Assembly: GCF_024498135.1 (NCBI RefSeq)
Contig: NZ_JANHOH010000001.1
Location: 2,170,001 to 2,234,000 of the forward strand
DNA length: 64,000 nt
Direction: 5' to 3'
Source of the DNA: Mucilaginibacter aquariorum
GTDB taxonomy: Bacteria; Bacteroidota; Bacteroidia; Sphingobacteriales; Sphingobacteriaceae
In this document: positions 56,298-64,000 of the stretch, piece after piece
Position numbering within the stretch: the stretch's first letter is position 1
Layout: every line of letters begins with the position of its first letter
Notes under the pieces: model-generated
Told to the model about the DNA's origin: nothing
Seen by the model: only the letters and a program-made list of their open reading frames with translations
The model's database searches: none
Translations under genes and position numbers: made by a program

Positions 56298-57767
56298 TCA
56301 ATCCATTCCGTCTTCTTTAAACTTTGCTAACAGCTCATCCAGGTCAACCTCGGCAAACGAAGTGGATGAATCGGAGATGCCGTAAGGGATGATCAGCTTG
56401 TTATTATGCACCATCGATCCGCAGGAGTACAGTACGTTGGGTACATAACCTTCACGTTCATCACTATTTGGCACAAGTAAGGGCTCTTTCAGCCGGCCTA
56501 TCTCTATAGCCGGGTCATCCAGTTTTAACAGGCTTGCACCCAATACATAGCGGCGCATAGGGCCAACGCCATGCGTGATAACCAACCAGCCATCTTTTGT
56601 TTCAATTGGCGAGCCGCAGTTGCCTATTTGTACAAATTCCCAGGTAAACTTAGGCTCTTGCAACAATACAGGTTTCTCCCATATGTTTATCTTATCCGAG
56701 TACATGATGTAGTTATTGCAGCCATCAATACGGGATATCATTGCGTATTTGCCGTTTATTTTGCGCGGGAACAGCGCCAGGTTCTTATTTTGCGCACCGG
56801 CACCATATAAAGGCATTATTTTAAAATTATAGAAATCGTTTGTTTGTAACAGCTTAGGCATGATCAATGAGCCATCATAAGCGGTGTACGTAGCGTAGTA
56901 AACAGATGTACCGTCGTCATTTAAAAACTTAACAAAGCGGGCATCTTCAATACCCTTGCGCTCATATTCAGATATCGGGAAAATAACCCTGTCGGAGATA
57001 TCTGTATCTAACGAAAAAACGATCTCGTAGTACGAATCGGCCAGCCAAAGCACTTTATCATACTCCAGCCGCATCATATCATCCTCCTGCAGTTTCTGCG
57101 AATCCAGTATAATTCGGCGCAGGTTAGAGTATTCAAAATGATGATCCAGCTTATCTTCTAATTCGTGTAATACGCTGATATTTATTTGGGTAATGGCAGC
57201 TTTTTCAAGAAACAGCTTTTTATTATAAACCGCGTTACGTACAATTTCGGCTTCATCAATATAACTGCCTGCGGGTAAAACAGTAATTTTGTTCTCTTTA
57301 TCAATCATGGCCCGGCGAAAGGTGATAGAAGAAATATGCCCTTCACCCACTGCCCTAAAGCTGATAATAACCCGCCTTTGCCCGTCTTCCATTTCGGTTT
57401 GGTCCGGGTCTTCCACTATAGAGGGATTAAAGAACGCCGCCGATTCAATTGAATATTCGTGTGTAAAGTATGATCCTATCAACAATTTACGATACACGGT
57501 AAGCGTATCATAATCAATACCCAGCTCGGTAAAAAGCGGCTTAAGTTTGCTGCAATGGCGGTTGAGCACGCGGGTAATATTACGATGACGTTTAGAGTAC
57601 TCCTGGAGTAATGGTGATACTATGCCAAATGCGGTTTCTTCAGTAATGCCCATTACACGTTGTAAAACTTCTTTAGCCCGGTCATTCCCATTAAAAAAAA
57701 ATCTTGCAATTACACGTTTTGGATCTGGATTTACTCTTATTGGTTTTCGTTCTATAGAAAGTCTCAT
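56298..57767 (-). CDS. GH130 family glycoside phosphorylase (mannoside phosphorylase-like)
   Basis: 489 residues, a long GH130 form with about 95 N-terminal residues before the five-bladed propeller. Motifs: ESAAFFNPSIVEDPDQ (108-123, catalytic Asp region), VGEGHISSITFR, KGIEDARFVKF and GNCGSPIETKDGWLVITHGVGP. GH130 enzymes phosphorolyse beta-1,4- or beta-1,2-mannosides. It faces two GT4 genes across a shared terminator. A perfect ACTGTAA dyad lies 75-90 bp upstream of its start. Exact linkage specificity cannot be read from the sequence. Confidence 0.9.
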   Translation of the reverse strand: MRLSIERKPIRVNPDPKRVIARFFFNGNDRAKEVLQRVMGITEETAFGIVSPLLQEYSKRHRNITRVLNRHCSKLKPLFTELGIDYDTLTVYRKLLIGSYFTHEYSIESAAFFNPSIVEDPDQTEMEDGQRRVIISFRAVGEGHISSITFRRAMIDKENKITVLPAGSYIDEAEIVRNAVYNKKLFLEKAAITQINISVLHELEDKLDHHFEYSNLRRIILDSQKLQEDDMMRLEYDKVLWLADSYYEIVFSLDTDISDRVIFPISEYERKGIEDARFVKFLNDDGTSVYYATYTAYDGSLIMPKLLQTNDFYNFKIMPLYGAGAQNKNLALFPRKINGKYAMISRIDGCNNYIMYSDKINIWEKPVLLQEPKFTWEFVQIGNCGSPIETKDGWLVITHGVGPMRRYVLGASLLKLDDPAIEIGRLKEPLLVPNSDEREGYVPNVLYSCGSMVHNNKLIIPYGISDSSTSFAEVDLDELLAKFKEDGMD

Positions 57768-57841
57768 ACTAAAAAATACATTTAATCAATAACACCATGC
57801 TTGCTAAATTGATTTGAACAATTTCACAAACCTTATTATAT

Positions 57842-57858
57842 ACTGTAAATATTACAGT
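57842..57858 (-). promoter_or_regulatory. Palindrome ACTGTAA-ATA-TTACAGT upstream of the GH130 gene
   Basis: A 7-bp perfect dyad with a 3-bp spacer, 75 bp ahead of the GH130 start in an AT-rich leader. A weaker form, ACTGTTTTACAGG, precedes the first GT4 gene at 52747, which hints at a shared regulator. Confidence 0.45.
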
Positions 57859-57946
57859 TAACTAATCAAATAATCATTTAAAATCTAATTTTTGCTGATT
57901 ATTTTAAAAGGATGCACAAATTTTAGACCGCGATATATACCAAGGT

Positions 57947-58867
57947 TTAAATCATGCTGTTTCTTTTGATGAGATAAGTTTTTAATATCTCATTATAACC
58001 CTGTTCAATATCAGCATCAACCAGTTGAATATGGTGCTGGGCGCATTTTAGCTCTAATTGATGACGGTAATTTTTTAACGCAGACTGATAGCTGTCGCGA
58101 ATTTTATTAGGGTGTACACGCACCTCGTTCCCGGTTTCTATGTCTACAAAATGATGCGGTCGGTTATCAAAGTTGAAGTCTATCTCTTTTTGTTTGCTGC
58201 TGACATTAAAGATGATCACTTCGTGCTTTTTATACTTTAAATGTTGAATAGCAGCAAAAAGCTGCTGGGTTTTCTCGGGGTTAAGGCTATTTTCCAACAT
58301 ATCGCTAAAAATAATCACCATAGATCGCTGGTGTATTTCTGCGGCCACATGGTGCAGCACCTGGGCAATATTGGTTGCTGTGTTTTGCTTTGGGTTATCA
58401 TAAGCCTTTTCCAGCTCGGCGTACAAACGGAACAAGTGGGTTGATGTTGAACGCGCGGGACTCATCCAATCCGTTTTATCCGAAAACAGGCAAAGCCCAA
58501 AGGCATCCCGCTGTTTTTTAAACAGGTACATAAGCGAGGCTATCGCGTAAACCGAAAACTGCAGCTTGTTAATCCCCTGTTCAGGGAAGTTCATGCTCGA
58601 CGAAGTATCCAACAGCAAAAAGCAACGCAGATTGGTTTCTTCCTCAAACTGTTTTACAAAAAGCTTATCGGTACGGGCAAGTAGTTTCCAGTCGATATTT
58701 TTTACAGACTCGCCATTGTTGTAAAGCCTGTGCTCGGCAAACTCAACCGAAAACCCATGAAACGGACTTTGATGCAAACCTGTTATAAAGCCCTCTACAA
58801 CCTGCCTGGCAAGCAGTTCCAGATTGGCCAGTTGCCGTATATGTTGATCGTTACTGAGTGTGGGCAT
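57947..58867 (-). CDS. DUF58 protein
   Basis: 306 residues. DUF58 hallmarks: SVEFAEHRLYNNGESVKNID, then WKLLARTDKLFVKQFEEETN, and LLLDTSSSMNF, a MIDAS-like DxSxS site of a von Willebrand A fold. DUF58 proteins usually work beside a MoxR AAA+ ATPase and BatA/BatB; none is in the window next to it, so this copy is separated. Probably cytoplasmic, metal- or protein-binding. Confidence 0.9.
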   Translation of the reverse strand: MPTLSNDQHIRQLANLELLARQVVEGFITGLHQSPFHGFSVEFAEHRLYNNGESVKNIDWKLLARTDKLFVKQFEEETNLRCFLLLDTSSSMNFPEQGINKLQFSVYAIASLMYLFKKQRDAFGLCLFSDKTDWMSPARSTSTHLFRLYAELEKAYDNPKQNTATNIAQVLHHVAAEIHQRSMVIIFSDMLENSLNPEKTQQLFAAIQHLKYKKHEVIIFNVSSKQKEIDFNFDNRPHHFVDIETGNEVRVHPNKIRDSYQSALKNYRHQLELKCAQHHIQLVDADIEQGYNEILKTYLIKRNSMI

Positions 58868-58911
58868 AATGCCAAGTTAGTAAAGTTTAACGCTTATTTA
58901 ATGCGCTTATT

Positions 58912-59628
58912 TTAAAACCTTGTATATATAGCCGCTTGTATAATATGGTTAAAATAACTGCTTGATGCCTGCTGTACAAACTGGTTTAAATAACCCAACT
59001 CCACATCGGCCTTTTTGTGCACGCGGTACCCTACGGCCACGTAAGCCCGGTTTTGGTCGAAGAAGTGTTTATTAACCTTATCGTTGTTTTGCACGTTTGC
59101 AAAAACCTCGTTCTGCAAACCAAGGAATGCACCTTTGGTAAAGGTCTCGGTTTTTTTAAACGGTACTACAGCTCTAGCAAAGTAACGCAGGCGCTGCGAA
59201 AAGTAATGGTCGGTTCTGTTTGTTGTATTGCCAAGGAAGCGCTGCTCCAGCCTAAAACGGTGTTGCAGTGTGCTGGTTTTACCAATTTTTGTGTTGATGA
59301 TAAGCTGCTCCCAAATACGGCTTTCGGGGCGGAATGTTTCTACACCACCTGCACCCCGGCCATTTGTAGCTATATAGGCATAACCCAGTGCTGCCATTTT
59401 ATTATTATCGAAGTAATAATTTACCGACGGTCGCAGCAGTACATTTTGCAAATAATCGTAATGATTAGCAGACCTGAACTGCGCATCGAACGACATGCCC
59501 CATTTGGGCGAAAACTTTTGGGTATGGAATAACGCCGCCCAACCCGAGAAGCGATTTTCCTGCGCGAAAAGCTTGCAGGGTATTAATAGGGTGATTAATA
59601 AGAGTAGTGTTAGTGCTTTTTTCTTCAT
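58912..59628 (-). CDS. DUF2490 outer-membrane-type protein
   Basis: 238 residues from ATG 59628 (MKKKALTLLL signal, ends LFAQE). The frame is open from 59679, but those codons lie in a repeat and are rejected. DUF2490 motifs: FSGWAALFHTQKFSPKWG, RIWEQLIINTKIGKTS, RFRLEQRF, RYFARAVVPF and a last strand YFNHIIQAAIYTRF. It is a second member of the family found at 14629, with low identity. Outer membrane location likely. Confidence 0.87.
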   Translation of the reverse strand: MKKKALTLLLLITLLIPCKLFAQENRFSGWAALFHTQKFSPKWGMSFDAQFRSANHYDYLQNVLLRPSVNYYFDNNKMAALGYAYIATNGRGAGGVETFRPESRIWEQLIINTKIGKTSTLQHRFRLEQRFLGNTTNRTDHYFSQRLRYFARAVVPFKKTETFTKGAFLGLQNEVFANVQNNDKVNKHFFDQNRAYVAVGYRVHKKADVELGYLNQFVQQASSSYFNHIIQAAIYTRF

Positions 59629-59674
59629 AGTATGATGCGAAGATAAAAAACTCTGCTTAGCTATAAAAAAGTTT

Positions 59675-59766
59675 GTCATCCTGAGCGATAGCGAAGGATC
59701 TATTAGCGAACTTTGCTATCGAACTGCATTGCGGCGATTAGATGCTTCACTATCGTTCAGCATGAC
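59675..59766. repeat. GTCAT...ATGAC palindromic element (reverse orientation of the copy at 20394)
   Basis: GTCATCCTGAGCGATAGCGA at one end pairs with TCACTATCGTTCAGCATGAC at the other. It lies upstream of the DUF2490 gene and after the barrel gene at 59784. Confidence 0.78.
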
Positions 59767-59783
59767 AAATAGAGTTTAGTGTA

Positions 59784-60806
59784 TTAATCCTTAAACTTCA
59801 CCAAATTTTTTCTGCCGATATCATACGTTAGCTTGAAAGCTTCCTGGTTGCTAAAGAAGCCCGGGGTATTGTGCAGGCTCAGCACAAATTGTCCTTTAAG
59901 TCCTTTGGCAATAAACGGCGTATAAATAATATCTAAACGGTTATAAGTTTTATACTGGTAATAAGAATCCCCAAAAGCAATATGATGGCCGTCGCCTTTG
60001 TAAAATTCATCATAAAGGGCAAACCGTTTATAGCTTGCATATGCACTGGCCACAAACCCCTTTTGCTTTTGCCAGCCATCAATCCCCCTGCTGCGCTCTA
60101 ATGAAAGCATACCGCCGGCTTCAAAGCTTACCGAGTCGAGGAAGGTTTTATGGCTTAAATTTGCGCCAAGCCTTATCTGTGCCGCGCCGTTATCACGGAT
60201 ATGATCATCCGGGATGGCTATTGCAGGCCCGGCATCGTGCAGTAAAAAGAAGTAGTGTGACACATAGAACGGCCCATCCAGCGATGGCTGGTACTTACCC
60301 GAAAAACCGAACAGGAACTGCTCCCTATCCACATTGGTTTGGCGGCTCACCCAATCAATCCAAACGGTTTCGGTAACGTGGCTGCTTTTAAATCGCGTTA
60401 GCAAGCCCTCTACATTTGGCCTGTAGTAACGCAGGGTATCGTTAAGCATGGCGCGTGGATAATCGGTAAGTAAACCCTCGCGAGAGAAAGCACCGGCGTT
60501 GAATAACCAGTTTTTACCTGTATAGCTGTAATAAGCCACCGGGTTCACACGCACAAAAAACTGGTTACCACCAAACTCATGCAGCGCATTGGCACCAAAA
60601 ATAAAGTGGTTATTACTATCAATGTTAAACCCAACATCAGCAGTAATACGTACGCCTGAATAGGTACGGGACCTTGTTACAAACTCCTTATATTCGCGGT
60701 TATCAAAAAAGCCCATTCCATTTAAATGGAAATCGACGTTTTGTGCGCTCGCTGCACCCGCGGTTAATAGAATAGTTATTAGGGCGAAGTAGATCTTTTT
60801 TATCAT
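59784..60806 (-). CDS. Outer-membrane barrel-like protein of unknown function
   Basis: 340 residues: signal peptide (MIKKIYFALITILLTAGAASA) then about 320 residues of alternating aromatic strands (FLNGMGFFDNREYKEFVTRS, YYSYTGKNWLFNAGAFSREG, YHYFFLLHDAGPAI, FVLSLHNTPGFFSN). The pattern is that of a 14- to 16-stranded outer-membrane barrel. I do not recognise a named family. The GT39 gene ends 9 bp upstream on the same strand, so the two are probably co-transcribed. Confidence 0.75.
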   Translation of the reverse strand: MIKKIYFALITILLTAGAASAQNVDFHLNGMGFFDNREYKEFVTRSRTYSGVRITADVGFNIDSNNHFIFGANALHEFGGNQFFVRVNPVAYYSYTGKNWLFNAGAFSREGLLTDYPRAMLNDTLRYYRPNVEGLLTRFKSSHVTETVWIDWVSRQTNVDREQFLFGFSGKYQPSLDGPFYVSHYFFLLHDAGPAIAIPDDHIRDNGAAQIRLGANLSHKTFLDSVSFEAGGMLSLERSRGIDGWQKQKGFVASAYASYKRFALYDEFYKGDGHHIAFGDSYYQYKTYNRLDIIYTPFIAKGLKGQFVLSLHNTPGFFSNQEAFKLTYDIGRKNLVKFKD

Positions 60807-60815
60807 GCTGTATCT

Positions 60816-62537
60816 TTATTCAACTGTAAATTTTATTATGCCGCTGTTCTTGCTGCCCAAAAATGGTTCGGTACGCAGTGAAAAAAACAGGTCGAACGTG
60901 CCTTTTTGTATTGGCGCGGTTACTGTCATCTTGTAACGTGCCCTTTGCCCCTTTTGCAATGCTATGCCGTTAAAGCTGCTATCAGCCTGCTGTACACTTA
61001 TTGGCGTAACATGTATAAAAAAGCATGCTTCCAACGCAACCGGATGCTTGTAGCCAGCGTTGGTAAAATTAACAGCAAATGGGTAGGGATTAGTTATAGT
61101 AAGGTCAAATTCGAATTTTTGTCCGCGTTTGGCTTTAATTTCGGTTTTTTCGGTTTCTATAGCTATTTTTTGATAGGTGCGCGCATCATCAACCCAACCA
61201 CTATACCAGGTTCCGGCATCGCATTTTATACTATCGGTAGTGGTGCCGGTAACCGGATATTTTAACAAATAGTACACACGCTGATGCTGCAGGCTATCCT
61301 CCATTGGCCAGATATCAAACATAGTGCGCCCATAATACCGGGAATCGTAAGCGAAACCTTTAAGGCTGTTGGTATAAAAACTATATTTTGATGGGTTCTG
61401 AAAACCTTCGTCCATCACTACAAACGCATTGCCTGCTTTTTGATGGACCAGGTTGGCCCATTCGTGGAAACCGAAATAGCTTTTTAAAGCCTCTACCTTT
61501 TTTATAAATGGCAAACCAAATATAAGGGATAGCCTCAACGCCAATATCAACACCAAATTTGCAATTGCCAATCTGTAAAACCATTTGGCATCAAAGTTTT
61601 TCCGTTGGAAGTTAATAAGCGCCAGGCATATTAAAGGTACAAAAGCAATTAGTGTATAATGGGGCTGTACGTTTACTTTAAAGGTATTCAGCAGGAAAAA
61701 CCCAAATGTGCCTATGGCATTAAACAATAAGCCACGGGTAAAAACGTCCGTTGTCTTAGTGCTGAACCCTTGATAAAACAGGTACCAGCTAATAAATGCC
61801 CCACCCAGTAAAAGCTGCCCTACAATAAATGTAGTGCTGATAGAAATATCGTACCCAAATGCAGACGACCGTTCGAACAACTGGTAATTAACCGCCGGGA
61901 ACCCTCTGTGCATTTGCCACAAAATATGGGGGATGTAAATTACTAACCCCGTTAATATGGCCAGGTAAAAAGTTTTGCGCGTAAAAAGTTTAAGGTTTGA
62001 TAACAGGGTAAACCCAACAAGCAGCACCCCATGATACTTACTGTAAAGCAGGCAGGCTACAATAACCCCAATTATAAAAGCTGTTAACCAGCTATCTTCA
62101 TCAATATACTTTTGATAGAAATAATAGAACAGCACCGCAAAGAAAAACAAAGGGGCATCCGGCGTGCTGGTAAAGCCATAAACATGAAAAACCAGTACGC
62201 CCGATACCAGCAGCATGAACCACTTGGCGCTAACCTGGTACTTTTTTAAAATTAGCCAAAGCAGGTATATAGCCAGGCTATTGCTTAATACGGTTAGCAA
62301 GCGCAAACCAAGTTCGTTATGGAATAAGGTATCGCCTATTTTTATGAACAGCGCCACCATTGGCGGGTGGTAAAAATACCCCCAGTCCAGCTTTTGGGCA
62401 AACATCCAGTAGTAGGCCTCATCGGCATGCAGCTCTAAGGTATATGCCTGCACAGCGTTCAATAACGTCCAGCATAGAATAAAGTACCACACCGGTTTAT
62501 TTGCCTGAACAGAATTGCTTATAGTAGTTGCCGACAT
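60816..62537 (-). CDS. GT39 family glycosyltransferase (ArnT/PMT-like)
   Basis: 573 residues with about 11-12 helices. The DE motif in LHADEAYYWMFAQKLDWGYF (D39, E40) followed by HPPMVALFIKIG is typical of GT39/PMT_2 enzymes, which use polyprenyl-phosphate sugars to glycosylate outer-membrane or lipid A targets. The last 100 residues (FEFDLTITNPYPFAVNFTNA) form a soluble beta domain, longer than in ArnT. First of a two-gene unit with the barrel protein at 59784. Confidence 0.88.
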   Translation of the reverse strand: MSATTISNSVQANKPVWYFILCWTLLNAVQAYTLELHADEAYYWMFAQKLDWGYFYHPPMVALFIKIGDTLFHNELGLRLLTVLSNSLAIYLLWLILKKYQVSAKWFMLLVSGVLVFHVYGFTSTPDAPLFFFAVLFYYFYQKYIDEDSWLTAFIIGVIVACLLYSKYHGVLLVGFTLLSNLKLFTRKTFYLAILTGLVIYIPHILWQMHRGFPAVNYQLFERSSAFGYDISISTTFIVGQLLLGGAFISWYLFYQGFSTKTTDVFTRGLLFNAIGTFGFFLLNTFKVNVQPHYTLIAFVPLICLALINFQRKNFDAKWFYRLAIANLVLILALRLSLIFGLPFIKKVEALKSYFGFHEWANLVHQKAGNAFVVMDEGFQNPSKYSFYTNSLKGFAYDSRYYGRTMFDIWPMEDSLQHQRVYYLLKYPVTGTTTDSIKCDAGTWYSGWVDDARTYQKIAIETEKTEIKAKRGQKFEFDLTITNPYPFAVNFTNAGYKHPVALEACFFIHVTPISVQQADSSFNGIALQKGQRARYKMTVTAPIQKGTFDLFFSLRTEPFLGSKNSGIIKFTVE

Positions 62538-62650
62538 TGCTATTAATGAATTGCAAAGGTAAAATAAAAGCGATAAGCTGTGGCGATGTTAAAACGGCTT
62601 AATTTACATTAGCATTAACATTTATCCCGATAAAAATTCAATATTTGAAC

Positions 62651-63112
62651 ATGATAACCAACTCCTTAAATACCATCAGAGCAACCCGTAAGCATTTACT
62701 GCAATTAATAGAGGGTTTATCTACCGAACAACTAAACCAGGTTCCGGCAGGTTTTAACAATAACATTATCTGGAATGTGGCGCATCTAATATCAGCAGAA
62801 CAAGGCATTTGCTATACAAGGGCAGGCATACCTTTTATAGTGGAGGATAAACATTATACCCCATACCGCCCGGATACCAAGCCTACCCGCTTTATTGACA
62901 GCGTAGAAGTTGACGAAATAAAAGAGCTGCTGCTCACCACCATTGATCAGTTAGAAACCAATTATCAAAACAAAAACTTTACAAATTACCCGCAATGGGC
63001 AACCCGCTATGGTGTGCAAATAATCAGCGTTGAAGATGCCATAAATTTTCTGCCATTTCATGATGGGATGCATATTGGATATGTTATGGCGTTGAAGAGA
63101 GCGATAGGATAA
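62651..63112 (+). CDS. DinB superfamily protein
   Basis: 153 residues from ATG 62651; a TTG six bases upstream is less likely. Metal-site histidines lie in WNVAHLISAEQG and HDGMHIGYVMALKR (H-x3-H). Shares fold but little sequence with the DinB protein at 1701. Substrate unknown. A -7 promoter box of the next gene follows its stop. Confidence 0.85.
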   Translation: MITNSLNTIRATRKHLLQLIEGLSTEQLNQVPAGFNNNIIWNVAHLISAEQGICYTRAGIPFIVEDKHYTPYRPDTKPTRFIDSVEVDEIKELLLTTIDQLETNYQNKNFTNYPQWATRYGVQIISVEDAINFLPFHDGMHIGYVMALKRAIG

Positions 63113-63123
63113 AACATTTTTTG

Positions 63124-63131
63124 TAACTTTG
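63124..63131 (+). promoter_or_regulatory. -7 promoter box TAACTTTG of the toxin-antitoxin unit
   Basis: Exact TAnnTTTG box, 22 bp before the antitoxin ATG at 63154. Confidence 0.5.
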
Positions 63132-63153
63132 ATTAATACCTATATAAAAGAGT

Positions 63154-63396
63154 ATGAATCTTCAATTTATTCATGATAATAAAGGAAACACAACCGGAGT
63201 GTTTATTCCTATTGAAGAATGGCAATCTTTGAAGGAAAGGTACGCTGATTTGCAAAAAGAAGAAGTTGTTAATACATCTGAATTATCAGCATGGCAAACT
63301 CAAATAATTGATGAAAGGCTTAATGATTATTATCAAAACCCGACAGCTTTAAGCAGTTTTGATGACACGTTAAATGATATCGAGAAAAGTTTGTGA
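63154..63396 (+). CDS. Putative antitoxin of a ParE/RelE-type system
   Basis: 80 residues, acidic, with VFIPIEEWQSLKERYADLQ near the N-terminus, the pattern of addiction-module antitoxins that precede ParE-like toxins. The C-terminal part (AWQTQIIDERLNDYYQNP) would wrap the toxin. Its stop overlaps the toxin start by 4 bp (GTGA), the usual arrangement. It would repress its own promoter and neutralise the toxin. Confidence 0.75.
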   Translation: MNLQFIHDNKGNTTGVFIPIEEWQSLKERYADLQKEEVVNTSELSAWQTQIIDERLNDYYQNPTALSSFDDTLNDIEKSL

Positions 63397-63692
63397 ACTA
63401 TAACTTCGTAAATAGACCTGCTGTTAAAAGTGATATTTTAAACGCAGTTGATTATTATAAAGCCATTTCACCAAAACTTGCCCGGCAATTTTTACTTCGT
63501 ATTCGTGAAGCTAAACTATACATAGATCTTACGCCCATAGGTTTTCAGATTAAATATAGAGAAGTACGAACTTTAATGTTAAAGCAGTTTCCTTTTCACA
63601 TTCATTACCTTGTTGATGAGGTTAATAAACAAATAATTATTTTGGCAATAATCCACGCTTACAAAAACCCAAAAGATTACTCGAATAGATAA
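63393..63692 (+). CDS. RelE/ParE family toxin
   Basis: 99 residues from GTG 63393. The fold shows in NYNFVNRPAVKSDILNAVDY and YYKAISPKLARQFLLRI, then YREVRTLMLKQFPFHIHYLVD and ILAIIHAYKNP, the core of the ParE-type (PF05016) family. ParE proteins poison gyrase; RelE proteins cleave mRNA. This one, lacking obvious RelE catalytic residues, is closer to ParE. Co-transcribed with the antitoxin. Confidence 0.85.
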   Translation: MNYNFVNRPAVKSDILNAVDYYKAISPKLARQFLLRIREAKLYIDLTPIGFQIKYREVRTLMLKQFPFHIHYLVDEVNKQIIILAIIHAYKNPKDYSNR

Positions 63693-63693
63693 C

Positions 63694-63720
63694 AAAAAAG
63701 CCCGGCGTAACCGGGCTTTC
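63694..63720. terminator. Bidirectional terminator between the toxin gene and the E2 gene
   Basis: AAAGCCCGG, a CGTAA loop and CCGGGCTTTC: a perfect GC-rich stem with A and T flanks. Confidence 0.9.
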
Positions 63721-63738
63721 GTATTTTCAGATTAGTAT

Positions 63739-64000
63739 CTAAACTCCTAACAACAACCTTGTTGGGTCTTCCAGTAATTGTTTTACACGCACCAGGAAGC
63801 TTACCGATTCGCGGCCATCTATGATGCGGTGATCATATGACAGCGCCAGGTACATCATTGGGCGAATAACCACTTGTCCGTTTACGGCAACCGGGCGCTC
63901 AATAATATTATGCATACCCAATATAGCCGATTGCGGCGAATTTAATATCGGAGTAGACATCATAGAACCAAAAACACCACCGTTGGTGATAGTGAACGTT
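63739..64000 (-). CDS. 2-oxoacid dehydrogenase E2, C-terminal catalytic part (2-oxoglutarate type)
   Basis: Only the last 87 codons are in the window. The frame reads [20 protein letters not shown] through [16 protein letters not shown] and the active-site motif [13 protein letters not shown] near the end. The TNGGVFGS start is typical of dihydrolipoyl succinyltransferase (odhB/sucB), the E2 of 2-oxoglutarate dehydrogenase. The His and Asp of DHRxxDG are the catalytic pair. The N-terminal lipoyl and binding domains lie beyond the edge. Confidence 0.9.
   Translation of the reverse strand, partial: TFTITNGGVFGSMMSTPILNSPQSAILGMHNIIERPVAVNGQVVIRPMMYLALSYDHRIIDGRESVSFLVRVKQLLEDPTRLLLGV

Noticed and set aside
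59629..59679. Upstream start of the second DUF2490 protein
   Set aside because: Reaches into a palindromic repeat; a normal signal peptide begins at 59628.

Overview
The window looks like chromosomal DNA of a Bacteroidota bacterium, most likely Sphingobacteriaceae (Mucilaginibacter/Pedobacter-like). The reasons are: SusC-like and OMP_b-brl_3 outer-membrane barrels with carboxypeptidase-D-like plug extensions, a type IX secretion (T9SS) C-terminal sorting domain, DUF5606, DUF2490, Porin_10 and KTSC families, a menaquinone-type UbiA prenyltransferase, TAnnTTTG promoter boxes, A-rich leaders instead of strong Shine-Dalgarno sites, and very many palindromic intergenic repeats. The genus is an inference. 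I see no rRNA, tRNA, CRISPR array, transposase, integrase or prophage.

Layout. 1-6.8 kb: a truncated DUF885 lipoprotein, a DinB protein, a secreted alpha/beta hydrolase, an 811-aa barrel, KTSC and DUF1634. 7-12.7 kb: leuS, carrying two unusual in-frame insertions, then an 856-aa barrel. 12.7-20.2 kb: a small secreted protein, enolase, DUF2490, an ABC-2 exporter pair, a 32-codon hydrophobic ORF, a membrane MutS-like ATPase and rlmH. 20.2-21 kb: a gene-free composite of nested repeats. 21-26 kb: a CDF metal exporter, a CxxC membrane peptide, a Dabb protein, a secreted unknown, DUF5606 with cyclophilin, and a secreted 'asparagine synthetase B'-labelled protein. 26-34 kb: the overlapping chain lpxK-punA-porin, a serine hydrolase, a VOC protein, engB, a UbiA prenyltransferase and a Crp-family regulator. 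34-41 kb: an NAD-dependent epimerase, an M3 oligopeptidase, a PAP2 phosphatase, an amino-acid permease and a MITE-like element with flanking direct repeats. 41-49 kb: tandem kup potassium transporters, a T9SS-tail-only protein, a FAH-family protein, an M23 peptidase whose start lies in a palindromic repeat, and bcp. 49-51 kb: an ECF sigma factor, a membrane protein with five 31-residue repeats, and a Spy/CpxP-like periplasmic protein. 51-58 kb: a class-III aminotransferase, two GT4 glycosyltransferases (one fused to a second, probably alpha/alpha-toroid, domain) and a convergent GH130 phosphorylase. 58-64 kb: DUF58, DUF2490, an outer-membrane barrel, GT39, DinB, a ParE-type toxin-antitoxin pair and the C-terminus of a 2-oxoacid dehydrogenase E2.

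Most genes are housekeeping or envelope genes in short transcription units. The unexplained content is mainly (i) several families of palindromic repeats, including an architecture GTCAT...ATGAC seen six times with different sequences and an 84-bp conserved element seen three times, some inside or at the edge of genes, (ii) the ECF sigma / repeat protein / Spy-like module, and (iii) the GT4-GT4-GH130 sugar module. All lengths, alignments and motifs were read by eye; no database search was run.
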